Shown here: positions 43,334 through 54,986 of the stretch, piece after piece
Numbering within the stretch: position 1 is the stretch's first letter
Layout: every line of letters begins with the position of its first letter
Assembly (NCBI GenBank): GCA_964035575.1
Contig: OZ037922.1
Coordinates: forward strand, 496,001-560,000
Direction of reading: 5' to 3'
Source: Rhynchopus sp. YZ270_cl-10
Taxonomy: Eukaryota; Euglenozoa; Diplonemea; Diplonemida; Diplonemidae
Length of the DNA stretch: 64,000 bases
Position numbers and translations under genes: made by a program
The notes under the pieces: model-generated
Database searches by the model: none
What the model was told of the DNA's origin: nothing
Seen by the model: the letters and a program-made list of their open reading frames with translations, nothing else

Positions 43334-44635
43334 AAAAGTTTATAAGATGATCCTAAGCCTCTCGTGCTTAGTCACCTTATCATATTCGTTATCGCACAGC
43401 ATCAGCTGCGCTGGCTTCTACAAGTTTGTTGTCAGGGATGATATCATTTCCCCAGCCGGAGTTCGTAATTTTGGCACGTACGATGACGTGTTCGAGCATG
43501 TGCATGGTGTAGCGCGGGTACGTAAAAACTGGGCGACGGTCGTAGCCAATAAGTCCGGGTGCGCCAATGGACCGGAGGCCCCGTGAGGAGGAGATGGCAG
43601 ATGCAGGAAATGGGTTTTGAATCCCAAGGGCTTTGCACAGGCGGTGAAGCTTGTTGAGCAATGTGCGCAAGGCGGCGGCCCGTTCTCTAATGTTAGAGGT
43701 TGGCCGGAGAACGTAGATCCTGTGGAAAATTTCCAAGTCAATGGCAAGTTCCACGCATGTCACAGGCAGGTTGGCAGTACTCCATTTCAGGGAGGAGGCC
43801 CATTGGAGCATATTTTTCAGTTCGCGGCGCTTCTGCTTGCATCGCGGGTCATCGTCCTTCCCAAAGAAAGGGGCGAGCTGCCGGTAGATGGCCTCCTGGT
43901 ATGGGGGCGCATCGAACACTTCAAAGTCCATACGCCATGGGTGGCGTGCAGGCGCTGTGGTCGTCCGCGAGGACAGGTGATCATCTACTGCGGTGGTGAC
44001 GTCCAGCAGGTATCTCTGCATGTCGGTTACTACGTGCTTGGGCGTGTTCGTGGGAGCTATGCCATGCATAGCCAGGCAACTCGGGGTGTTCGGGCCGATC
44101 CTGTCGAGGAGAGGGCGGTGCGCTTCCTTCACGTTAGCAGACACAGTGTGCGGGCAAGTCCACAGCAGGTGCTTCGCCAGCCCGGTGGTTGGTGTGAGGC
44201 ATAAGGGGCACTGGTTCGCTTCGAGGTGTATGCCACCTCTCTTTGTTGACTCGTATAGGCACAGCACCGTAGGGTGCGCGTAGAGTATCCCATCGCAGAT
44301 GATACGGCGGAGGCGGTAAGCTAGTAGGGGGTGGGACCACTGCAGTTGGTCGTGCAGGTACGTGGTGTCGGCGAGGTTGACACCGTATTGAGCGCCGTCG
44401 TAAGTCGGTCTGTCCAAGGCAAGATCTGTGAACTTCTGTCGTCGGACGATTTCGCGAATGGCGTGGTGTCGTTCACCTGGCGCGAGAAGACCTAGGGCGT
44501 GTGTCTTCTCTTCTTCCACGGGTGCACTCGAGAGCTCCGTAACGGTTGTTAGGTCGTCACACCATCTCACGCCTGTCAGTATGCTAGTGGAGGTCATGTT
44601 GCCGACCGGCCCGTGGGGGCGGAAGTCCCAGCCTC
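43334..44635 (-). mobile_element. LINE copy 2, 5'-truncated
   Basis: The open frame 44597-43389 (402 aa, continuing open to about 44635) is the C-terminal part of a non-LTR retrotransposon protein. A CCHC knuckle CPLCLTPTTGLAKHLLWTCP is typical of the region after the reverse transcriptase and RNase H domains in LINEs, including trypanosome ingi-like elements as I recall. The few differences from copy 1 imply recent activity. The 3' end is the family A stem-loop and T tract. It lies just upstream of the eIF4G-like gene. Confidence 0.75.
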
Positions 44636-44666
44636 CAAAAAAATGTTTTTAAAATGAACCACGCCT

Positions 44667-44720
44667 AAAATTTGACGTTATTTGGGATAGCGTACGCTAT
44701 CCCAAATAACGTCAAATTTT
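44667..44720. repeat. Perfect 54-bp palindrome
   Basis: Both halves (27 bp each) are exact reverse complements, centred on CGTACG, with half-site TTTGACGTTATTTGGGATAG. It sits about 30 bp from the truncated 5' end of LINE copy 2. It could be a tiny foldback element or a stem-loop former. Confidence 0.85.
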
Positions 44721-46147
44721 GACGCTGTCCCACTCAAACTGGCCACCGTGAAGGAGAAGAAAAAATGTACATAAGATGAACCAAGCGGTAGGTGACCTTG
44801 AAACAACCATTGGAATGAAAGGAGAAAATAAGAGGGGCTGGTGAGGGGGGGAGCGTTCATTTTCCTCTAACTTCAAGTGTTGCTGCTGGTGTTGTTGCGT
44901 TATTTTTTCTTTTGTTTCAACAATCCCCTGCCTGGAAGCAGGCTCTGCCACACAATGTCGCCCGAAGGCTTTTTTTTCTTGGACTAAGATGGAAAACATG
45001 ACATCAACAAAAGCGCCTTTTTTTTGTTGTGTCGGCAATCACCTTAAATACCCACCTATGTGGATAATTATGGTTTTGTACTCAAAAAAAAATGTTGACC
45101 GAAGCCTTTTCTCGTACTACGAAAGTATCTGTTGATAAATTTGGTGGAGTAGTGTAGTTTGCCTCGGTTGTGTTTGCCACAGTTTGTGCAATCTCCACTG
45201 TAATTTTTTTTTTTTTTTGAAAATTTGGTTGTATTAGTGAAGCCACCGAGGATGAGCTTCACTATACCTTCTGTTTTTACTGCATCGACAAATCACTTTA
45301 CACCTACTACTAAGCATCTGTGGTGCTTTCGGAAGTCGGTCAACGACCTGTCAACGACCTGTCAACGACCTGTCAGTGACCTGTCAATATCGACCCCTTC
45401 CCGGAGCACCAATCTGTCCTAAATGTCGGCCGAAGCCCTTTTTTTATCTCAGCTTTTTATGTGTTTTTTTTTTTTGAACTCCCCAAAATTGTTGTCGTCA
45501 AACTTGCCTTTTTTTTTGTCTTCAAAGAAACAATTCATAATGTCAAAAGACAATGTTGATGTACAACAATTACAGGCTAGGATTAGACATCCAATAAGAG
45601 TGTCTGTTTTTTTTTTTTTTTGAAATTTTCAGAAAAAATTTTGTTGAAATAGTGCAGTTGCCACTCAATGTCTCGTAGATCTCCACATTTCCTCAATTTT
45701 TTTTTGAAATAAAATGCACAGTTCTGCAAGAATCGCTTTTCCCTCCCCGCTCATTCTCATTTTTTTTCTATACATATTTTTTTTTCGGAGTAGCAGAGAA
45801 AAGAAATCTTGAAAGACGAAGGCAAAGAATAAAAAAAAAGAAAAAAAAGGGTTTTTTTTTTTGTGCACTCAAAGAATGCTCAAAACTAATTTGTGGGTGA
45901 TGCCTTCCCACCCACCGTCACCCCACCACCACCTATTCACCCCCCGCCACCACTCACACATCTCACAAAAGCACAAACCCATACAGACGCGATGACCATA
46001 CACCCATCTTCAAGGCAGCTGCTCCAAACGAGATAATAGTTATTTTAAAACGAAAGAGAGAGAAAAAAAGAGGTGGGGGGAAGAAAAAAAAACGTTAAAT
46101 TGGGGAGGAATGGATGGTGGTGGTGGTAATGGGTAGTGAGAATTTTC

Positions 46148-46182
<35 letters not shown>

Positions 46183-46184
46183 GC
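44721..46184. other. Intergenic, composite stem-loop repeats
   Basis: Family A (about 44757-44800), E (44916-44972 and 45028-45110), C (45131-45201), B (45216-45266), then an E unit (45284-45440) interrupted by an 11-bp tandem array of GTCAACGACCT (45338-45390), then C (45648-45690). An A run of about 32 precedes the hAT-like element. No gene was seen. Confidence 0.6.
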
Positions 46185-46192
46185 CTTGACAA

Positions 46193-47068
46193 CAGAGCTC
46201 GCGCTAAAGTCCATCCCTCATCCCGGGATTTTTGGGGGTTTTGGTAGGAACGTTTTTTTTTTGCAGTACGGGGATTTCATTAAGAAACCAGAAGTTCTAA
46301 TATTGTTGAGTAAGACCACCACATAGTGGACTTGGATATACATGTGACCCCGCCGTGGAACGCAATTGGCTCGGAAAGTCAAAAGAAAGAGGAGAAAAAA
46401 GAAAAGGAAAAAAAAAAAAAAAAGTTGGGTACCGTGCGCCTGCGGCGCTGCCTGTTCCCTTCCAGTTTCTACAGGCAAACACTTGCCCCCTTTACCTTAC
46501 ACTGACGGGTTTTGACCAAAACCAAGAACTTGTCCATTTCGGCAAATTGACCCCACCACAGAACGGACGAATTCCGGAAATGCAAATGCCGGTGTTTTCG
46601 CGCATTTTCATGTTGCAAGACGTCAGGATCAGGGAGAGAAAATCTGGTTGTGGGATTTACATTGGCCCTCTTTACCCACATGGATTTTGACCAAAACCAA
46701 AAAATTGGCCATTTCGGCAAAGTGACCCCACCACAGCGCGGACGGATTCCGGAAATTCCAATCGCGGTATGTTTTGGGGCTGAAAACCCACTGATTTTCA
46801 GGAGAAAAATTGCTTCCAAATCTCGGAATTTTCCGAATTTTCCTGAAAATGACCCTTGTTTACGAGTATGGGTTCATATTTTGCGAAAATTTAAGTCACT
46901 AAAATTTTGTCCATTTTTCCGTATATACCCCACCACAAGCCGGGATTGGCCCGGAAATGCCACAAAACGGGGTTTCCGGGCCTCCCCAGCTAACCTTTTC
47001 AAGGAACGTTTTTCCGTACCCGAAATCCATTTTTTCCCCATTTTTTCCCATAATTAGCGCGACCACTG
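46193..47068 (+). mobile_element. hAT-like MITE, copy 2 (876 bp)
   Basis: The inverted copy of 26917-27791, with the same CAG...TCGCGCTAA termini. It is flanked by the exact 8-bp duplication CTTGACAA (46185-46192 and 47069-47076). Near-identity of the two copies, each with an intact but different duplication, indicates two recent independent insertions rather than a segmental inversion. Confidence 0.87.
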
Positions 47069-47076
47069 CTTGACAA

Positions 47077-49080
47077 CAAAAAGTTTAGGAAGTGTGTGCT
47101 TTGCTTCTTAACAGATTGTTCATCCCTCTCGGAAAACCGTCCCCAGGCAAAAAAGATCAGTTCAAAAAATTTTTTTTGTTTTTTTGGAAACACTGTTGCC
47201 ATTTGCCAACAGCACGTTCCCTCTTAATCATTATTATTTCCTAGCATATTAACTGCTGGTCAAACCCCCCCTTACACCAGATGGGGTAAAAGAGGATGTA
47301 CTCATTTTTGTGCTGTTTTGTTGTTTTTTGTTTTTGTTATTTGTTTTTTACTTGCGACTAGCCCCATTCTTTTGCTCTGCCAGAGGCAGTGTGTCTGCGC
47401 ATCTTGGCCTATTGGGGACTAGCCCGGGACCTGGTCCCAGTGGTTTTGTTTTGTTCGATTGGAACCCACCAGGGTCAGTACTCAACCAACCAGCTTTTTT
47501 ATTTTTAAATTGACCATCGCCCACCTAAGGTAGGGTCTGTGTACAACGTCACCCGAAGGCTTTTTTTTTCTTCTTCTTTTGAAAACTTAGTTTTGTATTA
47601 GCGTAGCCACCCCCGAGGATGAACTCCACTATTCTTTTTGTTGCATTGGTCCATCACTACCTATTATTGGTAGAAAGAACAGTACTCAAATGTCGGCTGA
47701 AGCCTTTTTTTTTAATTTATTTTTTGAAACAATATGTTTTGGTAATAGTGTATAGGTTTTTTGGCCCCATTTTTTTTTTTTTTGTGCAAAAAAGTCACAC
47801 AGCGATGAAAAAGAGTATAAAAAAAATAGGAAAAAAACTTGTAAGATGAATGTTCCTCCACACATACATCTTTAAATAGAAACGCCAAATGTTTCTAATT
47901 TAAAAAAAACACCCAGAATAGGGTCTCTTCTCTCTTTCCCCTCCTCATTCCCCCCCCCCCCCCCCCCCCCCAAAGGAAACCTACTTCCTTCAACCCCTCC
48001 TTCAAGTACTACCATACCCCAAGGCCTTCATCTAAGGACAGGCCAAAAAAAAAAAAAAAAAACACAAATACCGAACGTGCCAAACACCCGACCGCGTCAT
48101 CAAACAAAAGAGAGGGAAAAATAGAAACGTAACACTCATCACACGATAAAAACCCATGGGAGAGGGTTGTGGTGAAACGCACACCACCTCGACCTGTTTT
48201 GGTGAGGAGTGGCAAAATGCTTTTGTTTCTATTTCCTCCTTCATGAGGTGACAGAAGAAAAGTCTTCAAGTCTTCAAGTCTTCAAGTCTTCAAGTCTTCA
48301 AGTCTTCAAGAACGTTGAAAAGATGAGTGATCCGCCCCCAATGGGTTTCTCTCACACCTATCCAAAGCCTTTTTTTTTTTTTTCCAAACAAAACCAAAAC
48401 TTCCCCCTCCCCCATGCCCATTATTGTTTTTTTGAATCTAAAAATAGAGTTATCCATACCTAAAAAATTAAAAAAAAAAAAATCCGTTGTTTTGTCCCCC
48501 GAAGCATTTACTGAAACCCTTTTAAAAAAGGGTGCACATATGTGCCAGGGGGCAAGGGGGAAGAGGGGGGATATGGGAACAAAGAGAAAAGAAAAAAAAA
48601 AAGTTTTGTGAAGATGAACACCTCAGGCCTCTCTGTGCTTAGTCGCCCTCTGCAACGGAAATGGATTTGCGAGCACATAGTTGCATTGAGTGCGCTCAAT
48701 CACCCTCCCTATAAAAGGGCCCCATTGTTTTTTTTGTTGTTTGAAACCCACCTTGGGCCGTACGTTACTTCTGTTTTAGAAAAAAAATGTTGGAATAGGA
48801 TGTGGTTGCCACCTGTGCAAGCACCACTGTTTTTTTTAAAATCCCCCATTTCTCACGACACACAGATCGTCAAAAAAGAAAAAAACCGGTTGGAGCCGTC
48901 TTTTTTTTGAAAACTTTGAACAACGTGTACCCCCCGCGAACGGGCAATCCACGTGACCCGCCCTCCCCTGTTCACGTTTCGTGGAAACCGCTGATGTTCA
49001 CTTTTTTAAATTTTTGTTGTTGTTGTTGTATCAACCCCTTTTTTGCCATTTCAACCCCAACCCTGTTTTCTTTTTTTTGA
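47077..49080. other. Intergenic, repeats and homopolymers
   Basis: Holds two composite E/B/E repeats (47509-47706), a C run of about 20 at about 47951, an 8-bp tandem repeat (AGTCTTCA, about six copies, 48261-48310), a family A unit (about 48600-48650) and a family C unit (about 48788-48832). The right end should contain the 3'-UTR of eIF4G-like paralogue 2. No gene was seen. Confidence 0.55.
47578..47706 (-). repeat. Composite B+E stem-loop repeat (representative)
   Basis: On the minus strand an E unit (GCTTCAGCCGACATTTGAGT ... hairpin ... GATGGACC) is followed by a B unit (AGTGGAGTTCATCCTCGG ... CTACGC) and a tail ending TTTTC before an A run. Other B units: near 11644, 32080, 32822, 32958, 35240, 35456 and 45216. 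Other E units: near 4745, 9607, 13256, 27878, 32876, 33866, 34556, 35325, 44916, 45028, 45284 and 47509. Confidence 0.65.
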
Positions 49081-52000
49081 CTAGCTTTTGGAAACGTGTT
49101 CCGAAACAGATTTGATGTACTTCTCTGCAAACGTTGCGCGGTCTGGGTTGACACGGGCGATGACGTTCGAGAAGAAGGAGAGTGGCTGCGACATCTTGTC
49201 CTTGCCGATGTGGCCGACCACGCTGCTCAGGAGTGTGACGTACTGCGAGTGGTCACCCCACTTCGACAGCTTATCAGGGTCTGCTACGAACTTCACCCAA
49301 TCCGCAGAGAGCACCGCCGACAGCAGCTGGTACGAAGTTTCCGCCTGAGGGGATGGGGGTGTGTTTTGCAAAGAAAGACAGATTATAGCTACACACAATT
49401 ACTTCATACACTTTTCTATTCTACTGAATAGAAGGTATAATAGGTGCACTAAATGTACACATAAAAAACGGTATGAAAGTGCGAAAACACCTCGCCGTTC
49501 ATCGACAAACGCAGACACTAATTCTCCACGGGTTATCGAACCCCCAGAGAGCACTTCATGGAGGGGTATCTTACATAAATCAAAAAAGCCACATAAAATA
49601 AAGCTGCGCAAAATTCAAAAATTCGCACAAATGAATTCAACAGGTATGCAAGATTACCGTAAATTTTTGTAAGATTCACCACAAAAAAAACACTCCTCTT
49701 TTTTGCATACTGTGAGCGCGGAAGCCTCGGGTTCCACATCGCGGAGAAGCCCGTCGAGGAGCTTGGCACTGCCGCACGATGCACCCCATGCAGCAGAGTC
49801 TTGGCGGACCTGCTGCAGCACGGCCCCTGCGTCCTTCGACGTTCTCGTTGCCTTCGCTGCAAGCGAGGATGCGTACATGCACGGCAGGTTTGCCTTTGTG
49901 AAGATGTCAAGCAACGCCTTGACCTGCTCCTGCAGGCCAGTGTCCATCGCCATGCCTGTAGAGGATGGAGTAGAGGTGGGGATAAAAAGGCTCAGGTATT
50001 TTGAATATTTTGAAACAGATCAAAATCGGCAAAAATGAAGCTAAAAATAGGTGTTTGCAAGCCTTGGTAATCTTTAAACCCAAAAACCATACCAAGTACA
50101 GAAGGGGCGGCCTCAGAGTCAATCATCTTCTGGGTGTGCACACCCTGGACGAAGGTGGCGAAGTGTGTCCAGCTGGGGTGGTCTACGGGGAACCGTGAGA
50201 TGCAGCTAACGGCAGCGGTCGTGACTTCGCACGGGGGCAGATGGGAGGATGACTGTGTGCGGTGGTTTGGGTATTTTGGGGTGGTAAGACAATTTGTGTA
50301 ACCTAGTTGACAACACAAACGCCTCTGGGACACTAACGTTCCCTTCGGGTAATCGAACCTCTCGAGTGTTGTGAGGGAGTACGCCGCCACAGTCATATAA
50401 AAAAGAAGATACGTCTATAGACCCAGAAGCCGTGCTTAGTCACTTCGATCAAAAAAAAAAAGGGGGGGTGGGGACGTGCAGGGGGGGAAACAACGCTCAT
50501 ACCACCATGTTCATGAAACGCCCCAGCCCCTTTGTGATGGTTGCTGCGTTTGGCTGGTCTGAGTTGTTCAGTGCCTGCATCATGGCGTCCTGAACAAGGC
50601 TTGTGAGCTCCTCGGAGTTGCAACGCATCAGCTGTTGGGTGGGGGGTGTGTGTGCATACGCCAGTCAGTACCTTCTGCCAGTGCAACGCAAAGACAAGGT
50701 AGGTGCCGCGAATACAACTTGACCCGAATTTTGTGTAAGTGTAAAAACTGAAAGTCAGATTGGTGTCAACACACACTAAATTACAGTAAAAAAAAGATTC
50801 CCCGTTTTTCCTAAATCGTGCAGTCCACCTATCTTGAACAAAAATGTAAAACAGAGTGAAGTTTGATAGTAAACGCCACTACGACAACAGCTGAAAAAGT
50901 GAAACTCTTTTCAAGTAAAATGCAGTCCAAGGGAAAACAAAGGTGTTATGTGACACCGTTCCGCAGTCGTTTTTTGAACCCACGCAAATAATCTTGAAAA
51001 ATAAAACTTTTTTTATCATTTTTCCTTCTTCATACCTTCTTGCTCATCTCCTCATCGCAGGGATCCTGGCTGAAGCAGTTCACCACCTGCGCCACTGTCA
51101 ACTCCTCGACACTCTTGAACTGCGAGTAGGTCGTCTTGGTCATTTCTTCCATGACGATCTGCTTGTTGATGTCCTGGAGGGTCTGCGGACCGCCACCCAT
51201 CTTGGAGTTCACCTTGCGTGAGTCCCAGCCGTTGTTTCTGAGGTCGATCAGATCTTGGATGAGGAAGCCCAGACGTGCCGTTCCCTTGTTCATCCTGATT
51301 TCGTGGAGGGTCTCGAAGTATCGCTGCATGTCTTCCTTCTTGGGGTCCTTCGACTCCTTTTCCAATGAACGTCCTACAGTCTCAAGCAGCTTCACAACCT
51401 TCTCTAATCTCTCGTCATCAAGGTTTTTGTTGTCAAGAAGCAAATTCTTCAGCACACTGTGGATAATCTTTTCCGTCAGCAACTGCCGTTTGTAGAGCTC
51501 CCCAACAAAGTGGATGTTGTTGAGCGCGCGTTTACGGAGCCGCCCCTTTTCAACTTCATCAGGAATGTCTTGCTCCTGCTTCTTAATTGCCTCTGTGTAC
51601 TCATGCTGGCAGGTCGTGATTAACGCTTTACGGAAAGGTTCTGACCCGGTTGTGACCTGGAGTGCCTGAACGTTATGCCGTGAAAGGTCCATGCACAGAT
51701 CCGCGTACACCGTGGTGAAGTCCTTCACCGCAACCGCCTCTTCATACACAATAGCAACAATCTCTTTGAGCACCTCCTGCCGTTCTTTGTCGTCCACCTT
51801 CTTCATCGCCTGCTCCATCACGTCAACCATCTGCATCTTCAGCGAACTCCGGTTCTCCGGGGTAAGCTTGTTAAGAATACCCTTCACCTTCCTGAACGCC
51901 AGCTCCTTATCCGTTTGGCGTGCTTTGTTAGCAGTGATGCTGTTAATCCCGGTGCTCTTTGTTGCACGCCAGCTTTTACGGTATTTTTCAACAAAGAGTG

Positions 52001-53198
52001 TAAGCTCTCTAATCGGTTGACGATGCGCTTCGAGGTTGTTGAGGACGTCCTTGTAGATGGTGATCATCTGGTCGAAGGTGGCGCCCTTTCCGTTGGGTCC
52101 TCTTGGGTCGCCAGCTGGGGCGACGATGGAGATGGCGTGAGAGGGGCGTTTAGCCTGCCCTGGGAGTTGCTGTTGTTGTTGTGGTTGCTGTTGACCGTAT
52201 GCTGCCTGCGGCTCGCCAGGCTTGGTAACTCCTGCGGGCTTGGGGTGAACGGGAAGCATTGGGCCAGCGTTGGGCGAAACACCCGGGGGAATAGGTTGCT
52301 GCATCATATACCCTTCAGGGTGCTGTTGGTGCGGCAGCTGGTGTGGGTACCGCTGCTGCATCATGGGGTCACCACCCATCTGGTGCATCTGGTTAGGGTC
52401 CTGCGGGAGGTGGGAGTTCATCTGTGGTTGGTGCATCGGCTGCATAGGGGGCTGGTGTACGGGGTTAGGCTGTGTATGGTCGATGGGGGCAGGGACCGGT
52501 TCTGGCTTTGGTTCTGGCTCCTTCTCCTTCTCCTTCGCCTTCACCAGAGGTGCCGACTTTTGGTTTTTCTTCCCTCTCTGGGTGTCGCCGGGGAAGCCAC
52601 AGCTTCCGTTGCACCCCATAACCTGGGTGCAGAATTTGACACATAAATGCGCCTCCTGGTCCGGCTTTGCTGCGTCGTGTTTGATACGTTTGCAGCCGCA
52701 TCCTTTCTCTGGCGCTTTGCTTTCGGGTTTGGCATCAGGGGCGGGGGCGGGGGTGGGGGCAGGCTCGGGGGTTTTCTCGCCAGGGTTGAGAGGGAGGGGT
52801 TTACCGTTGAGGGGGTTGAGCCAGATAGCGGGGCGGATGACCTTTACCTCGACAGGGGGTGGTTGGAACTGTGGTCCGGGCTGTTGTTGGAACTGTTGTT
52901 GGTGGTGCTGGTGGTGGTGTTGGTGCTGCTGTTGGTGTTGGTGTTGGTGCTGGAAGGGGGCCTGCTGCGCAGCCATGCCCGGCTGTGCTACCTGTCCAGG
53001 GTTCTGTTGCTGTTGCTGCTGGTAGAACTGTTGCGGGTTGATGTTCTGCTGCGGCTGCTGCTGCTGGCCATAGAACTGCTGCTGTGGCTGCTGCTGCTGC
53101 GGGGGGTTCTGCTGCTGCCCGGGAAGCTGTTGTTGGTGGTGTGCATGGTTACCTACCCCCCCCGGTGCATAGGCCTGCTGTTGGCCGTTCCAACTCAT
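49081..53198 (-). CDS. eIF4G-like MIF4G protein, paralogue 2 (five exons)
   Basis: Exons: 53198-51036, 50631-50503, 50252-50093, 49955-49711, 49344-49081 (2961 nt, 986 aa, in frame, donors all GTATG). The N-terminus is Gln/His-rich. IWLNPLNGKPL and a Cys cluster (CGCKRIK...HLCVKFC...CNGSCG) parallel paralogue 1. A Pro/Met/Gln-rich linker follows. The MIF4G domain (about residues 415-660) has FRKVKGILNKLTPENRSSLK, IHFVGELYKRQLLTEKIIHS and LGFLIQDLIDLRNNGWDSRK, the hallmarks of the eIF4G middle domain that binds eIF4A. Helical C-terminal exons follow. The family call is firm. A clear eIF4E-binding YxxxxL-phi motif was not identified. Introns carry family A and G repeats. Confidence 0.92.
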
Positions 53199-53599
53199 CC
53201 TGGCCCTCTCTCAAAATATATCGTGTACAAAAAAGCACGGGCGTCCCGCTCCTGGAGACGTGAGAGGGTGGTGGTGGTGTTTGGTTTTGAAAGAAGGCTG
53301 TACACAATGAGAAGATGTGAGAAAAGTTTAGAAGAAAAAAAAATGTTCGCTTTTTTTTTTTGGTGTAAACTACACCTGCAAAAAATGGCAGTTCGGAGTT
53401 GGAGAAAAGGAGTGTGGATGTGGAAAAATGAGGGGAATTTGCATCACAGAAAACAAAGAAACAGCGATTTTGACCGCTTTTTAGCACACTGGGGGGGAAA
53501 AAAATAGGAAAGATGATGTGGCTGAAGGGGGGTGATTCGCACTTTTTGCACCCATTCAGCACACCAAAATAAGTTGTTTTTTTCTTTTTTTGAGAAAAT

Positions 53600-53935
53600 C
53601 GCTGGGTGGAGACAGACACCCTGCTCCCATGCCTCACCCTCTCCAGCACATACGATACGTGGAAGTTGTCCGTGCAGACATAAGGTAAGTACAACCGCCA
53701 TTGTTCCCTGCAGAGGGGAAAAAGGTAGAGTTGAAATACAAAGCCCTCTCGTGACAGTGTACCCAAAAAAGAGAAAAGCTGGTAAGATGAGCCTCAGCCT
53801 CACGTCTATGGAGAGAACGGAACGACAGCAACGAAACCACACCACACTGTAGTGTTGCTGATGCAGGCACACCTCCGACTGACCCACGTACGATGCCAGC
53901 CATCCGGATGAAAGCACAAGACCACCAAAGAAAAG
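53600..53935 (-). pseudogene. Possible fragments of an acyl-CoA thioesterase (TesB/ACOT8-like) gene
   Basis: Two minus-strand frames look coding. One (about 53935-53880) reads LFFGGLVLSSGWLAS, like the FGG-x-VL entry of the TesB hotdog fold. The other (about 53715-53600) reads LYLP...FHVSYVLERVRHGSRVSVST, like the YFLRPGD...Y-VER-RDG-SF strand pair. The splice phases tried do not join them in frame, the first part overlaps sequence repeated at 1195-1250, and no further exons are seen. A decayed or partial gene is the most that can be claimed. Confidence 0.25.
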
Positions 53936-54730
53936 TCTATAAGATGAACGCCTAGTCACCTTGATTGGGAAAAAAAAAGTCGGCTTGAAATACAACAGCC
54001 CTCTCGTGAACAGTGTGGTATGACCGGCTGTACCGGGGGGTGGACACCCAACCATGCAGTCCTACAATCCTTTTCGTGGTTTACATCTGATATGTGCTAC
54101 TCCCGCTTCCACTCATCAGATGAACGGGGATCATTGCAAACACAGGAGTATGAATCCTGTGTGGTGTAGGGTCCGGTTGGGGGAATAAAAGCAGCAAAAA
54201 AAAACGTGGTGATTGTGATCGGTGCAGTCACAACCCTTCCTTATGACAATAAAAAAAATCGTTCAAACAAAACAAAAAAATCGTGTTCAAGGTTGAAAAA
54301 AGAAACTCAGTTCAGACACCTCTTGGACAGACACTCAGATCGAAGCTGATGTCGAATCTGTGTGGAGGGTCCCACCAAAACAAAACACACCTATTTAGAA
54401 GAAAAACTTAAAAGGACGAATACTGATCAACACACCCCCCCGAAATACCGAAATACCGAAATACCACGGTCCATGCAAATCTCTCTTGCTCTCAGGCAGG
54501 TTGGGAATAACCCCTACCTCACCTCAAGAGCAACTCTGGCAAGATGCACCACGGTACAGAGCGTCCGTTGCCACAGACCTTGTGTTGTGCACCTCTACAG
54601 GCAAGGTACGCGCCACCTGACGCAAAGCTGATAGAGCAGACGTTTCCCTATGCATGGTCAGAAGCACAATGGATTACCGCCCCCAACCCAAGACCTGAGA
54701 ATGAGCAGGGTCCTGTGGGTCCTGTGGATC

Positions 54731-54827
54731 AGGTCCAAGGTCCAAGGTCCAAGGTCCAAGGTCCAAGGTCCAAGGTCCAAGGTCCAAGGTCCAAGGTCCA
54801 AGGTCCAAGGTCCAAGGTCCAAGGTCC
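54731..54827. repeat. Heptamer microsatellite (AGGTCCA)n
   Basis: About 14 perfect tandem units. The copy number is likely polymorphic. Confidence 0.95.
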
Positions 54828-54986
54828 TAGACATTTTCACAGCGTTTTACGAAGACGTGTAAGACATGTTGTGTCCCAGTCCGGCTGAGAATAACCGGGT
54901 CCCGGTCCCCCATACCCACTCCACCCTACCCTCGAATCACACCATGCATCTTAGGATACTCCATACAGAACACCCCACATACACCC

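Larger units (their letters stand above)
53199..54986. other. Intergenic, repeats
   Basis: Contains A, D and long-D repeats (53725-54095), exon-like fragments (see the pseudogene entry), a (CCGAAATA)3 run near 54450, the heptamer array at 54731-54827, and a GC-rich CCGGGTCCC patch (about 54872-54902) shared with the element at 11022-11277. Confidence 0.55.

Noticed and set aside
52270-53507. Long plus-strand frames over the eIF4G N-terminus
   Set aside because: They are the reverse reading of Gln/His/Pro codon repeats (giving Val/Leu/Cys/Trp runs) of a well-supported minus-strand gene.
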